Source: Atrina japonica
Taxonomy: Eukaryota > Mollusca > Bivalvia > Pterioida > Pinnidae
DNA: 64,000 bases
Assembly (NCBI GenBank): GCA_030159075.1
Contig: BROG01000134.1
Location: 1,188,501-1,252,500, forward strand
Direction: 5' to 3'
Below the pieces are notes generated by a model. The model ran no database searches. It saw only the letters and a list, made by a program, of their open reading frames with translations, and was not told the origin of the DNA. Below are positions 39,854-46,525 of this stretch, piece after piece. Position 1 is the first letter of the stretch; every line of letters begins with the position of its first letter. The translations under genes were made by a program, and so were the position numbers.

Positions 39854-40435
39854 ATGAGTTATCCAGGATTGTCTCAGATGCACCCGAATTATTCACCTAA
39901 TTGTACACCGTACATAGAAGGGGCTGATGAGTTTGATGAAGTTCTCAAAACTTTAGACCATTTGGAAGGAAAACACGAAAATGATGCGACCAAGTTAATG
40001 TTACGTGATGCTTTGCTATCCATATTACAGAAAATGAGGGAAGAACTCACGGCCATTACAACTAGTCTGAAAGAATTGAAGGATAAACTATAGCCAGAAG
40101 TCAGAACATCGTATATGGGGTACGAATATAAGCCTTCCCCACAGACTCATCCTTGTTTCATTTGTGGTGAAATTGGACATTGGTCTCCTAGATGTCCTAA
40201 GAATAACGGGACGGCAACAACAACAAAGACAACATCAGTAAGAGTAGAACCTGAGAACAAAGTAGAAAATCGATCTCGTCAATCGGACCAGTGTTATAAA
40301 TGTCATCAGTCAGGTCATTGGGCTTATGAATGTCCCGAACAGACTTCAACAGGAGTCAAACTTAAACTCAACTTGATGATCAAGAAGGGAGGAAAAGCCA
40401 CCAAGAAAGTGAAAGTGGAAACCGAACAGCAGTGA
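39854..40435 (+). pseudogene. Helical plus two-CCHC-knuckle protein with an in-frame TAG
   Basis: The ATG at 39854 starts MSYPGLSQMHPNYSPNCTPY, followed by about 50 residues of likely helix or coiled coil (heptad-like Leu, Lys, Glu), to a TAG at 40091-40093. The same frame stays open beyond that stop to TGA 40433-40435, with its own ATG at 40115. The second half has two zinc knuckles (CFICGEIGHWSPRC and CYKCHQSGHWAYEC), the C-x2-C-x4-H-x4-C nucleic-acid binding motif, and a Lys-rich tail. Unbroken frame across the TAG suggests one gene of about 193 codons with a nonsense change, or translational readthrough; two separate genes are also possible. No reverse transcriptase or Gag companion is nearby, so this is not a retroelement. 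Confidence 0.7.
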
Positions 40436-41046
40436 TTTTTTAGTACTGTTATCATGTAAATACGTTTACTGTCACAGCGTCAAGGAATCCGAACCGACCG
40501 ATCTAGGACAAAAGCTAACGTTCTTTTGCTCCGTGCTGTATGGGCAAGATCAACCGTAGTAGTGAAACAAAGTGACAAAAGTTTTGTTTGCGTGTTGCAA
40601 TACTGTTTCATAGTGATAAACGTTTTTAAAAAGTTAATCAGTGTTATCAAAGTTAATCAGTGTTTTCAAAGTTAATCAGTGTTATCATAGTTTATTCTTA
40701 TGTATTGTACATAGTCACAGAGGGACGGCCCTAATCCGCTGTCGACTATCTAAAAAGTTTTCAGCGGGGCATTAAACTTATTTAAAATTGATCAGGTGTT
40801 TGTGTATTATATCTGAGTATAAGGTGTACACGTTTAGAGTACACTTAGAGTTGAAACTAGTATCTACAAGGTAGACACAAAGGTTACATAGAGTGATCTG
40901 GTGTAAAACATCCACATTAACAAAACTATGAGTAGAATGATACCAAGAGTAATCGTGTAACACTTAGAGTAGAAGATATACAGAGAGAATAAGGGTTTAC
41001 AAAGGATCTATGTTTTATTGTATACAACTGCTCTAATCAGTCATAA
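40436..41046. other. Non-coding stretch with a 19-bp tandem repeat and a hairpin
   Basis: 'agttaatcagtgtt' recurs at about 40633, 40652 and 40671 as three 19-bp units. Near 40736-40767 'ccgctg' and 'cagcgg' form a hairpin with a 20-base loop, followed by 'gggcattaaac'. No ORF looks real here. Confidence 0.5.
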
Positions 41047-41320
41047 GTTTCTTTTCGTAAAAGGTGGCCCTGAAAATGTCCGTTTGTGTTTTAGGCTTTA
41101 TATACCATGGCATAAAAAGCATTTTGTCCGTTTTCTCTGTCGTCTTTCTCTTTTTCATTTTTCAAACTTCACGAGCTCAATCCATTCATCGATATTCGTT
41201 AGCCAGCCCACCTTTCTTCCCACTGTATCGGCACACGCCATCCATTCTTCTTTTTCTTGTACATCGTCTCACGTGTTTACACAGTCAGCCATGATCAAGC
41301 AATGACTATAGACTCTTAGG
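41047..41320 (-). pseudogene. Decayed small basic gene of the element, minus strand
   Basis: On the minus strand an ATG at about 41293 opens a frame with TGA stops at codon 8 and after about 45 codons. The same frame then continues with KRKTTEKTDKMLFMPWYIKP. That tail resembles the C-terminal tails of the 41380-41793 and 42028-42447 genes (KRK, an Asp, a Leu-Pro or Met-Pro pair, then basic residues). Just beyond lies a damaged histone-type stem-loop (41081-41066) and the shared purine block (41058-41047). I read this as a third, dead paralogue. No known family. Confidence 0.45.
41066..41081 (-). terminator. Damaged histone-type 3' stem-loop
   Basis: The minus-strand reading is GGACAT TTTC AGGGCC, followed by ACC. 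The loop and 3' arm match the histone stem-loop form, but two of six pairs (third and fifth) are mismatched. It sits just after the decayed ORF, at the same place as in its paralogues. Confidence 0.6.
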
Positions 41321-41333
41321 CATACTCGGCAGG

Positions 41334-41347
41334 GTGTGACGTCACAC
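41334..41347. promoter_or_regulatory. Palindromic CRE-like site between divergent genes
   Basis: GTGTGACGTCACAC is a perfect 14-base palindrome with the full CREB/ATF core TGACGTCA. It lies between the minus-strand gene (start about 41293) and the plus-strand gene (frame open from 41380), so it could serve both. Function is inferred from the motif and its position. Confidence 0.5.
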
Positions 41348-41379
41348 ATCGCGTGAGCGTTTCTTCTCCTTCTTGTTGA

Positions 41380-41793
41380 ACATCGCTTAGTGAAAAACAA
41401 AAAACAGAAGCTATTCACAGAATTATTCTGTTACAACAGAAGACCAAGTGGCGTACAATGCAGTGTAATCGTTACTATCAGAGTCTACTGATGAAACTCA
41501 ATCAGAGATGGAGGCAACTGAAACATCAGCAAACCTCACAGAAAGTCAGAGATCAACTAGACTGGTTGTACCGACAGTGCTTAGTCCGTCTGGCAGCTCA
41601 GTATGTTTGTACTAGAAAACAGATTAGAGCTACTTTTCGTCAACTACAGATACCGATCATCATGAATATCAAGAGAAAGACAGATGATCTAATGGAAGCA
41701 GACCGACATTTACCTCTGAAAAAGAGAAGATGTTACTGTCAATATATTAGTAACCTATCCAACGGCCCTTTTCAGGGCCACCCAACTCATTAG
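41380..41793 (+). CDS. Small basic helical protein of the element, histone-type mRNA end
   Basis: The first ATG is at 41458 (111 codons to TAG 41791), but the frame is open from 41380 with helix-like, Lys/Gln-rich sequence and no Met, so the true start may be lost or non-ATG. Gln/Arg-rich (QSLLMKLNQRWRQLKHQQ), probably helical; the tail has KRKTDDLMEADRHLPLKKRR, similar to its minus-strand neighbour. The last eight codons run through a canonical histone stem-loop (41764-41779), so the natural stop may have been earlier in another frame. It is not a histone: there is no histone-fold sequence. Family unknown. Confidence 0.55.
   Translation, partial: TSLSEKQKTEAIHRIILLQQKTKWRTMQCNRYYQSLLMKLNQRWRQLKHQQTSQKVRDQLDWLYRQCLVRLAAQYVCTRKQIRATFRQLQIPIIMNIKRKTDDLMEADRHLPLKKRRCYCQYISNLSNGPFQGHPTH
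41764..41779 (+). terminator. Canonical histone-type 3' stem-loop
   Basis: GGCCCT-TTTC-AGGGCC is a perfect 6-bp stem with a 4-base loop, preceded by CCAAC and followed by ACCCA. This is the arrangement of replication-dependent histone mRNA 3' ends, bound by SLBP and cut with U7 snRNP to leave a tail without poly(A). The purine block found after the other copies is not obvious downstream here. Confidence 0.88.
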
Positions 41794-41854
41794 AATATTA
41801 ATCTAAACTGTATTGAGATATGCTACATCTACTACTCTATAAAACACTTCTTCT

Positions 41855-41940
41855 CATAAACCCTATGACTCATTTTATTGTCTCATAAACCCTATAACTC
41901 ATTTTATTGTCTCATAAACCCTATAACTCATTTTATTGTA
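41855..41940 (+). repeat. Three 28-bp tandem repeats between two convergent genes
   Basis: 'tctcataaaccctataactc' with 'attttattg' is repeated three times with one change. It separates the 3' ends of the plus-strand and minus-strand genes. Confidence 0.85.
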
Positions 41941-41985
41941 TACACTGCACATTCAGTTTTAGGTTTCTTTTCGTAAGATATAAGT

Positions 41986-42001
41986 GGTCCTGAAAAGGAC
42001 C
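41986..42001 (-). terminator. Histone-type 3' stem-loop, minus strand
   Basis: The minus-strand reading is GGTCCT-TTTC-AGGACC, a perfect 6-bp stem with the same 4-base loop as at 41764, followed by ACTTA. The third base pair is T-A here and C-G in the plus copy, a compensatory change that argues for selection on the structure. ACGAAAAGAAAC (41974-41963) follows 11 bases later. Confidence 0.88.
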
Positions 42002-42027
42002 GTTGTTTTTGTAATATCTGTCATGAT

Positions 42028-42447
42028 TCATGCACAGAATCTCTTGTGAAACGGCAAACACTTCTCGTCCATCTGCTTACGTTTTCTCTCTTCTCTACCA
42101 AACCGCAAAACAGAATTGAGAAGTACAATTCGTCTCAGACGAACATCTTCTTTTCGCTGATGAAAGTTCATATTAATCTTTTGTAACTTCTCTTTAGTAT
42201 CAGGAATAATCTGCCTGGTATCATATACCGGCACAGGTTCGATTAGAACAGGTTCGTTTTTGGTTTTTTTGTTCCATAGTGTACTCCGTAGTATACTCCA
42301 TGTTTGACTTTTTTTTTTTTTTATCACTCGTAGACTGACTCTTTGCGTTTTCATTGGTGGAATCACGTTGCCAACGACGCATAGACCAATCATCAAAGAG
42401 GTCAAAGTTGACGAGACGGAGTACGTCGCGTGCGCTATACTGTTCAT
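42028..42447 (-). CDS. Small basic protein of the element, minus strand, histone-type mRNA end
   Basis: The open frame is 139 codons from the ATG at 42447. A later ATG at 42354 (108 codons, in context CCACCAATG) may be the real start, since 42447 overlaps the TATA box of the divergent neighbour. The protein is Lys/Arg-rich, with a KKKK run from a long T tract at about 42309-42322, a possible frameshift spot. The tail KRKQMDEKCLPFHKRF resembles that of the gene at 41380-41793. The stop is followed within about 30 bases by the stem-loop at 42001-41986. No known family; a DNA- or RNA-binding role would be a guess from charge only. Confidence 0.6.
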   Translation of the reverse strand: MNSIAHATYSVSSTLTSLMIGLCVVGNVIPPMKTQRVSLRVIKKKKSQTWSILRSTLWNKKTKNEPVLIEPVPVYDTRQIIPDTKEKLQKINMNFHQRKEDVRLRRIVLLNSVLRFGREERKRKQMDEKCLPFHKRFCA

Positions 42448-42454
42448 ATATAAA
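42447..42454 (+). promoter_or_regulatory. TATA box of the 42508 gene
   Basis: TATATAAA, 61 bases before the ATG at 42508, in the divergent gap shared with the minus-strand gene. Confidence 0.6.
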
Positions 42455-42507
42455 GCCGTGCGCGTCTCATTTCACTGCGCTTCATCCCAGAAGACACAAC
42501 AGAGAAG

Positions 42508-42717
42508 ATGGTAAAGCCAATCATGTTTTTCTTGGACAGCGAGATGTTTTGGGCTCATAAGCCCAAATACATCTTACATAAGTTAAAGACGGCGTCCCAG
42601 GAGTGGGAATATTTCAAACAGCAGAAGGCCGGGTTAGAGAAATGGTGGCATGCCGCCGATGCCAAAAGAGATGCAGCCAGGAGGTCGAAGGTGGTCAGCT
42701 GCTGCTGCTACTTTTAA
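42508..42717 (+). CDS. Small basic protein of the element, 69 aa
   Basis: The ATG at 42508 follows a TATA box by 61 bases. The frame is intact to TAA 42715 and reads MVKPIMFFLDSEMFWAHKPK..., an amphipathic, Lys/Trp-rich protein ending in VSCCCYF. A hairpin (GGGTT/AACCC, 42718-42732) begins right after the stop, and the 12-base block ACGAAAAGAAAC at 42755-42766 is identical to the blocks after two of the histone-type ends. So it probably also had that 3' end, though its stem is not canonical. Family unknown. Confidence 0.6.
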   Translation: MVKPIMFFLDSEMFWAHKPKYILHKLKTASQEWEYFKQQKAGLEKWWHAADAKRDAARRSKVVSCCCYF

Positions 42718-42766
42718 GGGTTTTAACAACCCGAAACAAACCCGCCCAACTTACACGAAAAGAAAC
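42718..42766 (+). terminator. Possible histone-type 3' end (variant stem plus purine block)
   Basis: A 5-bp stem with a 5-base loop, GGGTT-TTAAC-AACCC, lies directly after the TAA. ACGAAAAGAAAC follows at 42755-42766. The stem does not fit the strict 6-bp/4-base form, so this rests mainly on the shared block and position. Confidence 0.45.
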
Positions 42767-42839
42767 CTTAACTGAAAGTATGCAGTTTTTGTATGTGTTG
42801 TGTTATACTATAGTGGTACGTCTAACCTATAGAAAGTAA

Positions 42840-43160
42840 ATGTGAGTATTCACTATTTCTTTTACTTAATCGATCAAATTTTATTAGATAGAAATTTAAA
42901 CTAGTCAATTCTAATAATAGTAACATTAAAAACTTGAGAATAAGTTCAGTTAGACCTCTGAGAACTCATTTGGCATCCGAAGCTCGAAGAGTCAACATCG
43001 TCAGAAACAACTCTCTGGGTGAGTGTTTATTTTTTTATTTTATATACAGAAGTACAAGAAACAATATAAAATAATACAGATACTGTTTTCACAATCTGAA
43101 CTTTGATACTTGTTGAAATGATGTAAGAAAACAACATTTTACAACTTTGTCACTTTGTCA
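42840..43160. other. Right flank of the element, nothing recognised
   Basis: AT-rich DNA with no ORF or clear repeat. The right end of the element probably lies within it; no terminal inverted repeat matching the left flank was found by eye. Confidence 0.4.
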
Positions 43161-43189
43161 CTTGCGTCACTCTGGTTTAGTGCATACAG

Positions 43190-43550
43190 CCCATATAGTG
43201 ATGTTTCACCTATAGAGTTTATACACCGTGATCTCCCCTTTGTTCCACCTATACAGTCTATACAGAGTAATCTCACTTTAGTCCTACTCATACAGGCTAT
43301 ACAGAGTGATCTCCTTTGTCCTACTCATACAGGCAACAATATGATCTCCCTTTGTTCCATCTATAGAGTCTATACACAGTGATCTCCCCTTTGTTCCAAA
43401 TATACAGTCTGTACAGAGTTATCCCCTTTTGTCCTATTCATACAGTCTATACAGAGTGATCTCCCCTTTGTCCTACTCATAAAGGCTATACAGAGTGATC
43501 TCCCTTTGTTTCACCTATAGAGTCTATAGGGAGTGATCTCCCTTTGTACA
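43190..43550 (+). repeat. 35-bp degenerate minisatellite
   Basis: 'tatacagagtgatctcccc' and 'tttgtcctactcatacag' alternate in about ten diverged units. Confidence 0.85.
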
Positions 43551-43572
43551 TACTCGTAACTCTACAAGTCTT

Positions 43573-43647
43573 AGGATAACATGTTCAAGCTTGAGTCGAG
43601 CTCGGCCTACCGCTTGCGCACTTGATGCAATATCGTTAACCACTCCG
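43573..43647 (-). repeat. tRNA-like (Leu/Ser-like) SINE head, minus strand
   Basis: Read on the minus strand it begins GTCGGAGTGGTTAACG (A-box region) and has GAGCTCGACTC (B box) about 35 bases on. This is the look of a class II tRNA (long variable arm) or a SINE derived from one. No full cloverleaf was confirmed. Confidence 0.55.
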
Positions 43648-43784
43648 ACTTTGGCGACACCTACTGTTGGTTTCACCTGGAAAAACCCAACGTTTCTGTT
43701 CTAAAAAATAGATTCACTCTCAACCCAAAACTGGAAAAACCCAACTTTTCTCTCTTCAACCTCTTGTAACGAAGGCTATGATAG

Positions 43785-44100
43785 GCTCGTTATCCAAGAT
43801 GGCCGCCCCCACAACCTTCCACTTCCGGTCATAGACACGCCTCCAAGCTCAACGATTGGCTCTTTCTCCTTATTGCCATGACAACATGACCTCACATCCG
43901 GTATGAGGCATTTCGATATGACCTCACTTCCGGTATGACGCACTTTCGGTTATAACGTCACAGGCGGCTCCATACCACGCCATATGAATTGACCAATCAG
44001 AAGCCAGCATTCTGATGACGTCATCAGTGGTGGTTAAATTCAAATGACGTGCTATGGAGCTGCCTATAACTACTGCCGAAATTCTGTCCCAAATTTAGGT
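43785..44100. mobile_element. Probable MITE and CpG-richer DNA
   Basis: 'ggcggctccata' (about 43967) and 'tatggagctgcc' (about 44054) are inverted ends about 100 bp apart, with a TGACGTCA palindrome between (about 44016). Just left, 'atgacctcac-tccggtatga' is directly repeated at about 43888 and 43919. The stretch is more GC-rich than its surroundings. Confidence 0.45.
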
Positions 44101-45430
44101 TACTTATTTTGCTAAATCAATCTTTTTTGAAGGGGATAATCAGCGTGATTTACTAGCGGAATCCGTCTGGAAGCAGAAAAATGCGTCTACGGACTTACAA
44201 AAAAGATGTTTAAAACCAGACCCCATTACGACCAACTCTTAGTATTATATGTAATGACCAGGAAAGGATTCAGGCAGAAGCCGCGGTGCGAAAAAAAAAG
44301 GTGTAAAATCTTTGATTTTTAAGTAAAAAACAGGAAAATTAATAAAACATTTCCAGAATCTATCGATACATTTTTGACCCCTCAAAGCATGGGAACATAG
44401 CATAGTTAGATGGTGTCTTGAAAGCTTCTAATTCATAATTATTCAGTTTTAAAAAATAACTACGTATCCCTATAGTCTCAAATGAATCATTGCTTCATAA
44501 TTTATCCAACAATTTGTAAAACAAAACATGTTCAATAAGGCGTGTATTATAACAGTCTAGTGTAATTCTGTTACCCCCACCCCCACCCCACAACTGAACA
44601 AGTTCTCGATCCGCATCTTAGAGCACTGTAAAGATCAAAAGCACGCCCCCTCTTACCTAAAATCCTGCATCCGCCTGTAAGACGTGATGATAATATCTAA
44701 AAAAAAATGTATGTGAAAAAAAGTGGGGGACCCTCCCTCCCCCCCCCTGGTTCCTACTACGCCTATGCTGTTTACCCAGATAATATATTTCGATTTTTTT
44801 GCTACTTTTACTACTTATACTTGATGTAAGATAACAAATAACAGCTATACACGGTATTAAAAGTCTTTATTCCGATATATTTTGTGAAAATAAGGTCAGG
44901 CTCATATACAATTAGTAAGCAATTGCAAGTGAAAAAGTTTCAGACCTGGGTTTCTGAAGCAATTTTCATTTAAGAATTTTCATGCCTGCGTATGTCTTTT
45001 TTTTTTACATTATATATCAATCTTATTGGTAAAAAGGAGTGGCATTTTTCAAGAAAAAAAACCCACAGCTAATGCCCCCTTAAATTGAAAAGTAAATACT
45101 ATTACAACAGTCATGTTCTCACTTTAAAATTTCAATTTAAAAGTTAGTAAACAAAGCATTTTTGTTTCAGTGAACCAGTATAAATTTTGAATGTAAAGTA
45201 AATATATTTCATAAGCATCTACACAAAAAATTATACAAAGTATGAACTGGCGAGAGAGTTCACCATTTCTTTCTTTGAGGTAAACCTTTGAAATATATTT
45301 GTGACTTCAAATCAAATATATATGTCTGATTAAAGTAATAAAAAGCATAATTTGGCGAATTTACACAAATTAAGGCGTAGTGACGCGAAACTATAAAAGA
45401 CGTACTATAACTACGCCATTTATACCCCAT
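44101..45430. other. Non-coding stretch with a transposon-end fragment
   Basis: AT-rich, no gene recognised. A G/C-tract ending in 'cctactacgcctatg' near 44735-44766 looks like the right end of an element related to the MITE at 45878-46054. Confidence 0.45.
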
Positions 45431-45439
45431 TGTAAGTTT

Positions 45440-45782
45440 TTACGGTCCGATAGTCCGACAGTTAAATCTCATGGCTATCAAGAGGATTAAATAGAACAAA
45501 AGGGTGACATGTCGATAGTCCGACGGTCCGATAGTCCGACGGTCCGATAGTCCGACAGTTAAATCTCATGGCTCAGAAAAAGTGGGGGCCGCCCCCTGCC
45601 CCCCCCCCCCGCTCCCTACGCCTATGTATTTTCTATAATGAACTGAAAAAAGGTCAAAGGTCAAGGTCAAAAGGTAAAAAATGTACCAAAAGTATCAAAC
45701 CATCGGACTATCGGACCGTCGGACTATCGAACCGTCGGACTATCGGACCGTCGGACTATCGAACCGTCGGACTATCGGGATG
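45440..45782. repeat. Foldback repeat of 'gatagtccgacggtcc' units
   Basis: Direct copies of 'cgatagtccgac' lie at about 45448-45465 and 45513-45558. The reverse complement, 'ggactatcggaccgtcgg', is repeated at about 45709-45778. So tandem arms face each other across about 150 bp. 'agttaaatctcatggct' follows two of the left copies. A second transposon-end-like GC tract (about 45590-45628) lies between the arms. Confidence 0.75.
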
Positions 45783-45877
45783 TCCCCAGTTTTTACGCCG
45801 TAATTCGTGTTGTGCCAGTTTAACGAGTTATTACGAACATTATATCTGCACTACTGTTGCCGTTTATATTCATTATA

Positions 45878-46054
45878 CATAGGCGTCGGAAGCAAATTGA
45901 AAGTGGGGGGGCTAAACCAACTTAAAACACACACACACGCCAGAAACGTCTGGGGGCTAAGCCCCAATTTTCAACACTTATGTCTATCTTTGCAAAGAAG
46001 TGGGGGGGCTAACCCCCCTCCCTAGCCCCCTCCCCCCCGGTTCCGACGCCTATG
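45878..46054. mobile_element. 177-bp MITE with CATAGGCGTCGGAA ends
   Basis: The left end 'cataggcgtcggaagc' and right end 'ggttccgacgcctatg' are inverted copies. Inside each, G or C runs ('gggggggctaa', 'ccccctccctagcccc') also mirror each other. Flanks are TA-rich. No ORF. Confidence 0.75.
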
Positions 46055-46489
46055 TTATATTTATTTTATATGATACCAGTCTAATGCCTCATTGATTTAA
46101 CAAGCGGTGTGACTTCTTTAAAATGCTCTTGAATTTGGGGCTGCATTCCTTTTGTAAAGGCTGAAATGAAGAAATACATACATGTAGGCTTATTTAGAGA
46201 CTTTAAAGGGACCTAAATAGTTGCTTACGAGTCGTATATTGTGTCTCTTATTACTATCACCAGATTTCGACCCGTTCATTTTTATTCATTTATCAACTGT
46301 TTTCTTATAATGCCACCCCAAGCCACCTTACGTTTTTACCTTTTTTCGGACAGCTGGAAATTACTGAATGCTCCCTGACGCAGTGTCAATATTTGCCGAG
46401 GCTCGAAACGAGGGAAACAGAATGGCGGAAATTAAGTTTTTGTTAGATTCTATATAACATCTTTTAACGATCACAGCGGAGAACGTGCA
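46055..46489 (+). promoter_or_regulatory. Probable promoter and leader of the zinc-finger gene
   Basis: There is no TATA box at the expected place. 'aatggcgg' (46421-46428) fits a YY1-type element common near animal TATA-less starts. It also opens an 11-codon upstream ORF ending TAA at 46455-46457, before the main ATG at 46490. The start site is not determined. Confidence 0.4.
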
Positions 46490-46525
46490 ATGGAATCGGG
46501 TGGATTTGAATCATTTTTGAGAAAG
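46490..46525 (+). CDS. Coding exon 1 of the zinc-finger gene
   Basis: Twelve codons, MESGGFESFLRK, then donor 'gaaag|gtactact'. Phase 0, matching exon 2. The choice of this exon rests on phase, the ATG and promoter context, and is the least certain exon of this gene. Confidence 0.75.

Noticed and set aside
39854..40435. Retroviral or retrotransposon Gag, because of the two CCHC knuckles
   Set aside because: No protease, reverse transcriptase, integrase or LTR nearby; the neighbours are polymerase B and other genes of the DNA element.
41380..42717. Histone genes, given the histone-type 3' ends
   Set aside because: The encoded proteins show no histone-fold or H1 features.
45568..45882. 104-codon ORF
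   Set aside because: Made of a transposon-end G/C tract and the foldback repeat.
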